In this document: one piece after another, positions 43,965-52,544 of the stretch
How positions within the stretch are numbered: the stretch's first letter is position 1
Layout: each line of letters opens with the position of its first letter
Origin: an uncultured bacterium
Lineage (GTDB): Bacteria; Desulfobacterota; Binatia; HRBIN30; CADEER01
NCBI GenBank assembly: GCA_902826395.1
Contig: CADEER010000003.1
Span: forward strand, 1 to 64,000
Direction of reading: 5' to 3'
DNA: 64,000 nt
Program-made: the position numbers and the translations under genes
Notes under the pieces: model-generated
Seen by the model: only the letters and a program-made list of their open reading frames with translations
What the model was told of the DNA's origin: nothing
The model's database searches: none

Positions 43965-44373
43965 TCACTTCGTCCACCGCGTGTGGACCGCGGCGGTCGG
44001 GGTAGAGCACCGCCGGCAGGCCGTTGATCATTGCCGAAAGCAGGCCGATCGAGAGCACCATCTCGACCACCATTACCATCGCCGCCGGCCCTGTCATGGC
44101 GTACAGCACGAGGTAGATGCCCAGCACCGAGCGCACCAGGAACGTGCTCAGGCCGACCCACGTCGCCACCAGGCGATGTGGAGGATCGAGCGAGCCCCAC
44201 CAGTAGAGGGCCCCCAGCGTGGCGTGAACGACACTCAGCGCGACCGCGCCGGCAGGTGAGAGTAGGGCGATCAACTCCGTTGCGCCGGGCAGCGGCCGCA
44301 AAGTGAGCAGCAGTACCCAGGCAATCGACAACAACGCTGCAAATTTGAGATGGAACCACATCGATCCGTTCAC
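43957..44373 (-). CDS. Small membrane protein of unknown function
   Basis: 138 residues with four predicted membrane helices (FAALLSIAWVLLLTL, ALLSPAGAVALSVVHATLGALYWW, VGLSTFLVRSVLGIYLVLYAM, VMVVEMVLSIGLLSAMINGL) and short loops, including 'GSLDPPHR'. I do not recognise the family. ATG 44373 or 44361. It overlaps the end of the A-type carrier gene by 8 bp tail to tail and is divergent from the DUF1800 gene. Confidence 0.6.
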   Translation of the reverse strand: MNGSMWFHLKFAALLSIAWVLLLTLRPLPGATELIALLSPAGAVALSVVHATLGALYWWGSLDPPHRLVATWVGLSTFLVRSVLGIYLVLYAMTGPAAMVMVVEMVLSIGLLSAMINGLPAVLYPDRRGPHAVDEVIR

Positions 44374-44474
44374 CGATCGTTCGGCTCGCCGACAAGGTCG
44401 GCTCTGTCTTCCAAGGAGTCAAGGAACAGCGCAATACGGAAGCGCGCCGTTTCACTGTACCGTCGGATTTTGTT

Positions 44475-44503
44475 TTGACAGCGCGATGAGCGAGCTGTTA
44501 CGG
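44475..44503 (+). promoter_or_regulatory. Candidate sigma-70-type promoter for the DUF1800 operon
   Basis: A perfect TTGACA at 44475-44480 is followed, after 17 bp, by TTACGG, a poor -10. A GAGAGG ribosome site lies at 44515-44520, before the ATG at 44527. The -35 is good and the -10 weak, so this is tentative. Confidence 0.3.
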
Positions 44504-44526
44504 CTGAGGTAACCGAGAGGCTTGCG

Positions 44527-46896
44527 ATGGTCGGGAAGTACTCTGATAAGACCGCCTCGGGCGCGACTCCTGCCGTGTTCGTCGCAGTTGCTCTGATGAC
44601 GCTAGCTGGTGTGAGCTTCGCGGCGCCGCAGACGGTAGACCAGCAGCGCTGCTTGAATGATCTCACCAAAGGCGGTGCGAACGTCGTCAAGCACCAGGGC
44701 AAAGCGAACTGGAAATGCGTGCGCTACGCGTCGCACGGCAAGGCGGACAAGCTCGGCGACCCGGGCGAGACCCTCACCGCGCAGGCGTGTCTCACCAACG
44801 ATGTCGGTGGCAAGGTCGCGAAGAAGAAGCAGTACACGATCGACAAGGACGCGACGCGCTGCCAGGCGGCGGGGTTGCCCGATTTCGCCTACAACGGCGC
44901 TGCGGCGATCAACGGTGCGGCCACGGCAAGCTCGCATGCCTTGGTGACGGCGATCTTTGGCGGCGGCCTCGACGCGGCGTTGGTCGACTACGATGCCGAC
45001 CGCGATGGTGCCAAGTGCCAGGCCGAGGTGCTGAAGGGAGCTAACCGCATTCTCGACGATATGTGGGGGGTCGGTCGCGACGCCGTCCGCGATGGCCTGA
45101 AGGGCAGAAACCGCCGCTCCGGGGCGGCGGAGGATCTCGCCGCGCACTCCCTCGACAACCTGCACGGCGAGCTGCTCGCTCGGGCGCTCGAGGACGAGCA
45201 GGGCAAGATCCAGGGTGAGGTGGACCGCCTGGCCGCCAAGGCTCAGCAGCGGTGCGGATTCGCGACGACGCCGTTGGCGGCGATGTTTCCCGGAAATTGC
45301 GCGTCCTCACCGACGATTGCCGACCTCGTGCAGTGTGTCGCGAGTGTGGCGCGCGGCGGTTTTCACGCGAGTCTCGACGGAATCTACGCGATGTCCGCCG
45401 AATGTGACCTGGTCGACGACGGCATTCACAACGGAAGCTGCATGACTCCGGCGCAGCAACGTCATGTTCTCGACCGGACCGCGTATGGCCCCGATGCGTA
45501 TGTGATCGGGCGCATCCAGACCCTCGGGTTGAACGGTTACATCGACGAGCAACTCGCTCCCGGTGGCATCGATGACTCGGCAGTCGATGCGGTGATTGCC
45601 GTCCACTACCCGAGCTTGGCGCTCAACGTCGTCGAGGTTCGCGATTGTTATCCAAATGGCGGCGGCGGCGTTTGCCCGGGGCACGAAGGCGGTACCAAAG
45701 GCGACGTCTGGAAGCAGATGGAAGAGTCGGAGCTCTACCGCGCGACGGCGAGCCGCCGGCAACTCGAAGCGATGCTGGTCGACTTCTGGTTCAACCACTA
45801 CAACGTCACCGGCAGCGTCGGGCAGCAGAAGTGGAACACGCCATCGTATCTGCGCGACTCCATCCGGCCGTGGGTTCTCGGCAACTTCGAGGAAAGCGTC
45901 ATCCAGATGACCCGCGGCTCGGCGATGCTCGACTACCTGGACCAGCGGCAGAATCAGATCGGCATTCCTCCGGGGTCTGGTTACAACGAGAATTTCTCGC
46001 GCGAGGTCCTCGAGCTGCACACGATGGGTGTCACCGGGCCGTACACCGAGAACGACGTCAAGGAGCTGGCTCGCGCACTCACCGGCTGGCGCCAGGAGTG
46101 GAACAACGAGGCGAATTTCGCGCCCGGCTACCCCGGCTTCCGGTACCAGGATGACCGCCACGATTATCTGGGGCCGAAGCTGGTGCTGGGGCAAGTCATC
46201 AACTTTCCGGCGGACGGCGAGGAGGAGGGGTTCGTCGGGCTGTCGCTGGCGGCCAGGCATCCGAGCACGGCGACGTTCGTGTGTACCAAATTGGTGCGCC
46301 GTTTCGTGGACGATGCGCCGCCGTTCGTGTTGATCGAAGAGTGCGCGGAGCTGTTCGCGGCTGCTGAGGATGATCCAGACCAACTTGGACAAGTGACCGA
46401 GCTGATCTTGAAGTCGAAGGAGTTCCAGATCTTTCCAGAGTACCGGCGAAGCAAGGTGAAGCGGCCGGTGGTCCTGTTGCCGAGCCTGCTGCGCGCCGCC
46501 GGTGTCGATCCGCACCCGGCGCTGGTCAACTATGCGGACGTGCGCAAGACGGCGGCGGACCTCGGCGAGCGCATTCGCAACGCCGATCCTCCCACCGGTT
46601 ACCCTGATCAGTCGATCGTGTGGGCGAGTCCGGGTGGCTTGGTGCAGCGCTTCAACCTGATCGAGGAGGCCGCGATCGAGTATGCCGCCAGTTGGGGCGT
46701 GTCGGGTGCCGCGGCGAACGCCGACATCGTCGACGATGTCGCAGAGGTTCTCTTTCCGCTCGAGGGCGTGTCGACCGAAACTCGCAGTGCCGCCATCGCC
46801 TACCTCGACGTCATCGACGGCGGCGCGACGGATGCGCAGAAGGTGGAGCAGGCGGGAGCCTTCCTGCTCTCGAGTCGCGAGTTTCTCGCGCAATGA
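44527..46896 (+). CDS. DUF1800 secreted protein with lineage-type Cys-rich N-terminal domain
   Basis: 789 residues. A signal peptide (AVFVAVALMTLAGVSFA), then about 260 residues of Cys-rich, Lys/Ala-rich helical sequence (QQRCLNDLTKGGANVVKHQG..., CVRYASHGKADKLGDP...) of a type common in Binatota-like secreted proteins. The DUF1800 domain (about 300-780) has the signature NENFSREVLELHTMGV near residue 487 and the 'FWFNHYNV' start. DUF1800 proteins pair with DUF1501 partners, here the next gene 11 bp later. Function unknown; exported by Sec. Confidence 0.9.
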   Translation: MVGKYSDKTASGATPAVFVAVALMTLAGVSFAAPQTVDQQRCLNDLTKGGANVVKHQGKANWKCVRYASHGKADKLGDPGETLTAQACLTNDVGGKVAKKKQYTIDKDATRCQAAGLPDFAYNGAAAINGAATASSHALVTAIFGGGLDAALVDYDADRDGAKCQAEVLKGANRILDDMWGVGRDAVRDGLKGRNRRSGAAEDLAAHSLDNLHGELLARALEDEQGKIQGEVDRLAAKAQQRCGFATTPLAAMFPGNCASSPTIADLVQCVASVARGGFHASLDGIYAMSAECDLVDDGIHNGSCMTPAQQRHVLDRTAYGPDAYVIGRIQTLGLNGYIDEQLAPGGIDDSAVDAVIAVHYPSLALNVVEVRDCYPNGGGGVCPGHEGGTKGDVWKQMEESELYRATASRRQLEAMLVDFWFNHYNVTGSVGQQKWNTPSYLRDSIRPWVLGNFEESVIQMTRGSAMLDYLDQRQNQIGIPPGSGYNENFSREVLELHTMGVTGPYTENDVKELARALTGWRQEWNNEANFAPGYPGFRYQDDRHDYLGPKLVLGQVINFPADGEEEGFVGLSLAARHPSTATFVCTKLVRRFVDDAPPFVLIEECAELFAAAEDDPDQLGQVTELILKSKEFQIFPEYRRSKVKRPVVLLPSLLRAAGVDPHPALVNYADVRKTAADLGERIRNADPPTGYPDQSIVWASPGGLVQRFNLIEEAAIEYAASWGVSGAAANADIVDDVAEVLFPLEGVSTETRSAAIAYLDVIDGGATDAQKVEQAGAFLLSSREFLAQ

Positions 46897-46906
46897 GGAA
46901 GCAGCG

Positions 46907-48163
46907 ATGCGGCTGACGAGAAGGGATCTGATCAAGGCTGGTGGTGCCCTGGCGACGGCGTATTTCCTGCCGCGCGGTGCGCGCCGCGCGCTCGCCGGCG
47001 GTGCTACCGAAAAGGTGCTGGTGGCGATCTTTCTGCGCGGCGGTGCCGATCCGCTGAACCTGGTGGTGCCCGCGTTCGATTCGACCTACTACGCCGTGCG
47101 CCCCGACATCGCGATCGCTGCCGGCGCCGAGCTTCAACTGAACGGCGGCGACAATCACGGATTCGGATTCTTCCCACTGTGGTCGGACATGAAGCAGATG
47201 TACGACGACGGTGAGCTCGTCGCGCTCCACCTCGCCGGCAGCACCGATCCGTCGCGCTCGCATTTCGATGCGCAGGACTTCATGGAGAAGGCGGCGCCGG
47301 GCAACCGCACCATCACGGACGGTTGGCTGAATCGCTATCTCGGGGCGATCGCCAACAGCGACCCGATTGCCGGCCTGTCGATATCGGACGCGCCGCAACT
47401 TGCGATGCGCGGCCCTTCACCCAACGTCGCCTTCTCGGCGATCAACCAGTTCCTCGTCCAAGGTGACTTCGCGAGCGCCCGTCGGGCGGCGCTGCAGAGC
47501 TACTACAGCGCCGGAGCCGCCGACACGCTCGGCGCCGGCGTCGATGCCGCTCTGTCGGCTGTGGATGTGATCCAATCGGTCAACACCGCGACCGGCGTCA
47601 CCTATCCGAACAACAAGCTGGCCACGGCTCTCAAAGACGTCGCCGCGATCATCAAGGCCGACATCGGTGCCAAGGTCGTTGCGGTCGCGTTGGACGGTTG
47701 GGACCACCACACAGATCTGAACACCAGGCTCGGCGAGGTCGGAGGAGAAGACGGCGACGGCAAGGCGGTCGAGCTCAACGTCGCCTTGAAGGCGTTTCGC
47801 GACGACCTCTTCAATTCCGGCGGAACCAATTACCTCGATCACACTCTGACCTTGTGCATGACCGAGTTTGGGCGCCGCGTCGTGCAGAACGGCGGCGCCG
47901 GGACCGACCACGGGCACGGCGGCGTCATGTTCGCAATCGGCGGTGGGGTGGCCGGCGGCAAATTGATCCTGAAGGGCGACCTGTGGCCGGGCCTGGACCC
48001 GCCGAACCTGTTCAACGGCGAGGATCTACAGGTGACCACCGACTTCCGCGATGTTCTTGCGGAGTCCCTGTTCGCGCACCTCGGCATGAGCGTCTCGGCG
48101 ATGGCGCCGATCTTTCCCGGCTTCACCGTCAAGCAGAGTAGTTTCCCGGGCCTGTACGCGTGA
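46907..48163 (+). CDS. DUF1501-family Tat-exported protein
   Basis: 418 residues. Tat signal RLTRRDLIKAGGALATAYF at the start; then LVAIFLRGGADPLNLVVP, a sulfatase-like fold with 'GSTDPSRSHFDAQDFMEKAAPG', DGWDHH and TEFGRRVVQNGGAGTDHGHGG, the usual DUF1501 motifs, where Asp and His residues are possible metal ligands. It forms a pair with the DUF1800 gene 11 bp upstream; both act outside the cytoplasm. ATG 46907 is preceded by GAGGAAG. Confidence 0.92.
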   Translation: MRLTRRDLIKAGGALATAYFLPRGARRALAGGATEKVLVAIFLRGGADPLNLVVPAFDSTYYAVRPDIAIAAGAELQLNGGDNHGFGFFPLWSDMKQMYDDGELVALHLAGSTDPSRSHFDAQDFMEKAAPGNRTITDGWLNRYLGAIANSDPIAGLSISDAPQLAMRGPSPNVAFSAINQFLVQGDFASARRAALQSYYSAGAADTLGAGVDAALSAVDVIQSVNTATGVTYPNNKLATALKDVAAIIKADIGAKVVAVALDGWDHHTDLNTRLGEVGGEDGDGKAVELNVALKAFRDDLFNSGGTNYLDHTLTLCMTEFGRRVVQNGGAGTDHGHGGVMFAIGGGVAGGKLILKGDLWPGLDPPNLFNGEDLQVTTDFRDVLAESLFAHLGMSVSAMAPIFPGFTVKQSSFPGLYA

Positions 48164-49374
48164 GCGTGCGGTCCGAGGGCCGCAAGGTGATGCATCGGTC
48201 GATCGTAGCGGCGTCGCACGCGTTGGCGATGGTTCTCGTCATCGTCGTTTCGTGTGCACCGGCAGCGCGGGCGCGCGTCGATGGCATCGCGACGACGAGC
48301 TTCCCGGTGCCGGCGATGGGCTGCAATTTTTGTCATGGCGGTGGGCTGACCCCGAGCGTGACGTTGGAGTGTGTCGACTGCGGCGGCGGTCCTCCGGCGG
48401 TCGCACCGCTGTCGGTGCACGAGTTCAAGCTCACGGTCGTCGAGATCGGCGCGCAGGACCACGCCGGCCTCAACGTCGCCGCGCCCGACGGCGTGTTGTC
48501 GACCGGGGGCAGCTTCGCCGCCGGTACGCAAGTCATCGTCAACGGCGGCGGCGATGACGAGATCACCCACACCGCGGCCAAGTCGGCGTCGGGTGGGATC
48601 GTCGAGTTCAGTTTTCTGTGGACCGCCCCAGCCGCACCGGGGATTGTAACGCTCGCGGGTTGGGGCAACGCGGTCGACGATGGCGGCGCCACCGACGGCG
48701 ATGCGGCCGACTCGGTGACCCTCGATGTTGTCGTTGGAGATCCGCCCACACCGACCGCGACTCCCGAGGCGACGGCGACGCCGACCGCGACGGAGCCGGC
48801 GCCGAGCGATTGCCCAGCCAGCATCGACGGCGGCTGCGTCGCGGGCTTCTCGAAGGGGCTCTTGCTGGTCAAAGAGAACGTGCCCGGCCGCGAGAGGTTG
48901 GTCGCCAAATTTCTCAAGGGGCCCGCGCTTGCTCAGATCGACATGGGCAACCCTCTCGACGTGACGCAGGGCGGCAGTGGAACTGAGTACGCGCTGTGCA
49001 TCTATGATGATTCCGGTGATCTCGCCGGCGGCGTCGAAGTCGACCGCGCCGGCGATCTGTGCGACGGCAAGCTGTGCTGGAAGTCGATCGGCAAGGCACC
49101 GAATGACCCCAGCGGCCCCGGTGCGGGCTATCGTTACAAGGACAAAGCGCTCGCCTCGGACGGCGTGCTGAAGGTCCTCTACAAGGGCGGCGACGCTGGC
49201 AAATCGAAGGCCCTGCTGGTGGGCAAAGGATCGTCGCTGCCGCCCGGTGTCGCGGCGGCGCTGCAGGCATCCGAGCAAGTCACCGTGCAGCTGCGCAGCA
49301 GCGACGGTATCTGCCTGTCGGTCGATCTCGCCGAGATCAAGAAGCAGGAGCTCTTCTACTTCAAAGCAAAGTAA
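48160..49374 (+). CDS. Exported CxxCH protein with anchor-type domain
   Basis: 404 residues from a GTG overlapping the DUF1501 stop (GTGA); an ATG at 48190 begins the signal peptide (SIVAASHALAMVLVIVVSCAPAARA) more directly. The mature start has one haem-binding motif CNFCH. Then a beta-sandwich (AVAPLSVHEFKLTVVEIGAQDHAG ... FLWTAPAAPGIVTLAGWGNAVD), a Pro-Thr-Ala linker, and a C-terminal Cys-containing beta domain (YALCIYDDSG, DLCDGKLCWKSIGKAPNDPSGPGAGYRYKDK) of a kind I recall from Binatota-like genomes. A single-haem c-type cytochrome or a haem-carrying surface protein; third in the DUF1800 operon. Confidence 0.8.
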   Translation: MSVRSEGRKVMHRSIVAASHALAMVLVIVVSCAPAARARVDGIATTSFPVPAMGCNFCHGGGLTPSVTLECVDCGGGPPAVAPLSVHEFKLTVVEIGAQDHAGLNVAAPDGVLSTGGSFAAGTQVIVNGGGDDEITHTAAKSASGGIVEFSFLWTAPAAPGIVTLAGWGNAVDDGGATDGDAADSVTLDVVVGDPPTPTATPEATATPTATEPAPSDCPASIDGGCVAGFSKGLLLVKENVPGRERLVAKFLKGPALAQIDMGNPLDVTQGGSGTEYALCIYDDSGDLAGGVEVDRAGDLCDGKLCWKSIGKAPNDPSGPGAGYRYKDKALASDGVLKVLYKGGDAGKSKALLVGKGSSLPPGVAAALQASEQVTVQLRSSDGICLSVDLAEIKKQELFYFKAK

Positions 49375-49406
49375 GAGGGGCTCGAGCCGGGCGGGGGCAA
49401 GACTCT

Positions 49407-51392
49407 TCAGTTGGCTTCGAGGCGCTCGAGTTTGCCGTACAGCGCGTCGACGTCGCGCTTGAGTTTCGCATACTGGCTGTAGACTGCCTGCGGATTGTCG
49501 TGTGACTGGTAGAAGGCCGGATCGTTGATCTGGGCCTCGAGTTGGGAGAGCTCCGACTCCTTTTCACTGATCGCTGCTTCCATTCGCTCGAGATCGCGCT
49601 TGCGTCGGGCCTGCTCGCGATCCTGCTTTGCGGCCGGATCCTGTTTGGTCGCGGCGGTGCCGTTGTGGGTCGGCTGCTGGCGAGGGCTGACGGGGTCTGC
49701 GCCGCGCGCCCCGTCGGTTTCCGTCTCGGCGTCGGTGCGCCGGAGATCGCGTACGCGGATTGGCTTTGGGGCCTTGCCGTTCTCGGCGGCGGCCTTCTGC
49801 CGCAGATAGTCCTCGTAGTTGCCGATGTACCGCGTCGCGTGGCCCGCACCGACCTCGATGATCTGTTCAGGTAGCTCGTCGAGGATATAGCGGTCGTGCG
49901 CGACGAGAATGACCGTCCCGTCGTAACTGCGGAGCGCGTTGAGGAGAACCGCCTTGGCGTTCATGTCGAGGTGATTGGTCGGCTCGTCGAGCAGCAGGCA
50001 GTTGGTCGTGCGCAGGAGCAGGAGCGCCAGCGCCAGGCGGTGGCGCTCGCCGCCGCTGAGGACGCTGATCGGCTTGTCGACGGCATCACCGGAGAAGAGG
50101 AACGCGCCGAGCAGTTGTCGCACCTGTGGCACCATATCGAAGGGGGCCGCGTTGGTAGTCTCTTCGAGCACGGTGTTGGCGGCGTTGAGCGCGGTCGACT
50201 GGTCCTGGGCGAAGTAGCCCAGATCGACGTTGTGGCCGATCGAACGGCTGCCCGAGGTGGGCTCTTCGACCCCGGCGAGCATGCGGATCAGGGTGGATTT
50301 GCCGGCACCGTTGGGGCCCACCAGCGCAACCTTCTGGCCGCGTTCGATGGTGAGATCGAGCCCCTGGTAGACGACCAGATCGCCGTACTGCTTTCTCGCG
50401 TTCTCGAGGCGCAGAACGGCGCGGCCGCTGCGCGGGCAAGGGGGGAAGCGAAACCGAACCGTGCGGCCGGCGCCGGCGGGCGCCGGCAATCGGTCGAGCT
50501 TGTCCAGGAACTTGATACGACTCTGTACCAGGGCGGCCTTCGACGCCTGGTAGCGGAAGCGCGATACGAATGCCTCGATGCGCTCGATCTCCTCGCGCTG
50601 CGCTTCGTAGGCGGCGCGCTCCTGTTCCAGCGCCTCCTCGCGAACCTGCTCGTAGCGGGAGTAGGGCGCCGGATAGTCGGTGAGGCGACCACTCGATACT
50701 TCGGTGATGCGGTTGGCGGTGACGTCGAGGAAGTAGCGGTCGTGAGCGACCAGGACGACCGAATGAGGATAAGAGCGCAGGAACTCCTCGAGCCAATTGC
50801 GGGCTTCGAGGTCCAGGTGATTCGTGGGTTCGTCGAGCAGCAGCATGTTGGGCTGCTTGAGGAGCAGGACGGCAAGCGCAATGCGCATCTGCCAGCCACC
50901 CGAGAACTCGCCACCGTCGCGGTCGAAGTCCGAGGTTTTGAATCCGAGGCCCTCGAGGACGGCCTCGGCGCGGCTCTCGTAGTCGTAGCATCCTTCGTGA
51001 TCCCAGCGCTCGCGAGCGGCTGAGTAGCTGTCGAGGATCTGTTGGTAGGTGTCGCTCTGCGGATCAGCGGTGCCGAGTTGGTCCTCCAGACGGCTGCACT
51101 CGGCTTCCAGGGCGCGCAAGCTGTCGAAGGCGTGCAGGGCGGCGGCACGCACGGTACGGCCCGCTGCGGAGATGCCGTCCTGCGGCAGATAGCCGACGCT
51201 GCAGCCCTTGGGCAGGGCGATTGTGCCGTTATCCGGCTCTTCCAGCCCGGCGATCATGCGCAGCAGGGTCGACTTGCCGGCGCCATTGGGTCCGACAAGG
51301 GCGACGCGGTCGTTCTCACCGACGAACCAACTCGCGTTGTCGAATACGGTCTGGGCGCCGTACGAGCGACTGAGCTGACTGACGGTGAGCAT
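49407..51392 (-). CDS. ABC-F family ATPase (Uup/YdiF-like)
   Basis: 661 residues, two ABC domains without membrane parts. Domain 1: GPNGAGKSTLLRM, signature FSGGWQMRIALA, Walker B MLLLDEPTNHLDLEA; domain 2: GPNGAGKSTLIRM, LSGGERHRLALA, CLLLDEPTNHLDMNA. A Lys/Glu linker separates them and a coiled-coil C-terminal part (about 590-661) follows, as in Uup. It acts on ribosomes or, for Uup, on replication intermediates. No partner gene suggests a special role. Confidence 0.94.
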   Translation of the reverse strand: MLTVSQLSRSYGAQTVFDNASWFVGENDRVALVGPNGAGKSTLLRMIAGLEEPDNGTIALPKGCSVGYLPQDGISAAGRTVRAAALHAFDSLRALEAECSRLEDQLGTADPQSDTYQQILDSYSAARERWDHEGCYDYESRAEAVLEGLGFKTSDFDRDGGEFSGGWQMRIALAVLLLKQPNMLLLDEPTNHLDLEARNWLEEFLRSYPHSVVLVAHDRYFLDVTANRITEVSSGRLTDYPAPYSRYEQVREEALEQERAAYEAQREEIERIEAFVSRFRYQASKAALVQSRIKFLDKLDRLPAPAGAGRTVRFRFPPCPRSGRAVLRLENARKQYGDLVVYQGLDLTIERGQKVALVGPNGAGKSTLIRMLAGVEEPTSGSRSIGHNVDLGYFAQDQSTALNAANTVLEETTNAAPFDMVPQVRQLLGAFLFSGDAVDKPISVLSGGERHRLALALLLLRTTNCLLLDEPTNHLDMNAKAVLLNALRSYDGTVILVAHDRYILDELPEQIIEVGAGHATRYIGNYEDYLRQKAAAENGKAPKPIRVRDLRRTDAETETDGARGADPVSPRQQPTHNGTAATKQDPAAKQDREQARRKRDLERMEAAISEKESELSQLEAQINDPAFYQSHDNPQAVYSQYAKLKRDVDALYGKLERLEAN

Positions 51393-51460
51393 CCGATCTG
51401 GTTAACCCGGATTGGTCGTGAAATCGACCACTCCACGGTCAGGTCGATTGGGTGCGACGG

Positions 51461-52456
51461 CTAACGCTGATACTTGCGCACGGCAGCATTGTGATCGTCG
51501 AGGTTCGACGAGAAGACGTGTGTGCCGTCGTTGCGCGACACGAAGAAGAGGGCTGCGGTCTGGTCGGGTTCGACAGCCGCAGCGAGGGCGGCTCGGCCTG
51601 GGTTGGCGATCGGTCCGGGCGGCAGACCTGCGTGAGCGTAGGTGTTGTAGGGGTGTGGATCGGCCAGATCGCTCCGGGTGATCGGCCGCGTCCAGTCGCC
51701 GTCGCGGCCGTAGATGATGGTGGGATCCGACTGAAGCTTCATGCCGAGTCGCATCCGGTTGTGGAAGACGCCAGCGATCAAGGGGCGCTCGCTGGCTGCA
51801 CCGGTTTCCTTCTCGATCACTGACGCCAGTGTGACCATCTCCTGCTCGCTCATCCCGGCGTGCCGCCGCTGCTCCGAGAGGCCGGCGCTGACCTCGCGGA
51901 AGCGCGTCAGCATGCGGCGGACGACGGCCTCGGGCGACACGCCGGGGTCGAATTCGTAGGTGTCGGGAAATAAGTAGCCCTCGATGCCCGTCGCCGGTAG
52001 GTCGAACTCGGCGAGCAGTTCTGGCGATCGCATCACGCACTCGAACGCGTCGCGGCCGCCGAGGCCGGCGCGCTCCAGAGCCTCGCGGATCTGCTGCGCC
52101 GAATGTCCTTCGGGGATGGTCACACGTCGGGCGAAGCTTTCCGTGCCGTGTAACTTTTCGAGCACTGCCGGCGGCGTCAGCGGCTCGTCGAACAGAAACT
52201 CGCCGCTGCGCACACCGCGGTCGGTTCCCGAGGCGCGCGCGTAGATGCGCAGAACCGTTGGCCTGTCTACGACTCCCGCGGCATGCAGTCGTTGGGCGAT
52301 CTGCGCAAAGCTGGCTCCGGCCGGGATCACCACGATGACCGGCGCCTTCGCCTGTACAGGAGTGTACAGCCAACTCTGGAACCACCACGCGGCCGCGATC
52401 GTCGACCCCGCGACGACCAGGAGTAGCAGACCGATGAGCTTCAAAAACTTCCGCAT
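51461..52456 (-). CDS. mltG: Endolytic transglycosylase MltG
   Basis: 331 residues. N-terminal membrane helix (LIGLLLLVVAGSTIAAAWWFQ), a LysM-like part (VIPAGASFAQIAQRLHAAGVV), and the MltG domain with LASVIEKETGAASERPLIAGVFHNRMRLGMKLQSDPTIIYG, catalytic Glu near residue 213. It cuts nascent glycan strands and sets their length. ATG 52456 precedes the basic-hydrophobic anchor. Divergent from the M23 peptidase gene; 68 bp upstream of the ABC-F gene. Confidence 0.94.
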   Translation of the reverse strand: MRKFLKLIGLLLLVVAGSTIAAAWWFQSWLYTPVQAKAPVIVVIPAGASFAQIAQRLHAAGVVDRPTVLRIYARASGTDRGVRSGEFLFDEPLTPPAVLEKLHGTESFARRVTIPEGHSAQQIREALERAGLGGRDAFECVMRSPELLAEFDLPATGIEGYLFPDTYEFDPGVSPEAVVRRMLTRFREVSAGLSEQRRHAGMSEQEMVTLASVIEKETGAASERPLIAGVFHNRMRLGMKLQSDPTIIYGRDGDWTRPITRSDLADPHPYNTYAHAGLPPGPIANPGRAALAAAVEPDQTAALFFVSRNDGTHVFSSNLDDHNAAVRKYQR

Positions 52457-52544
52457 CGGCCGGACCTCCACCGGCTTCCCAATTCGTACCGTCGATCCGG
52501 TTTCAATGTTGACAATCGTGGGGAGCCAGGGCAGGCTCCGCCGC

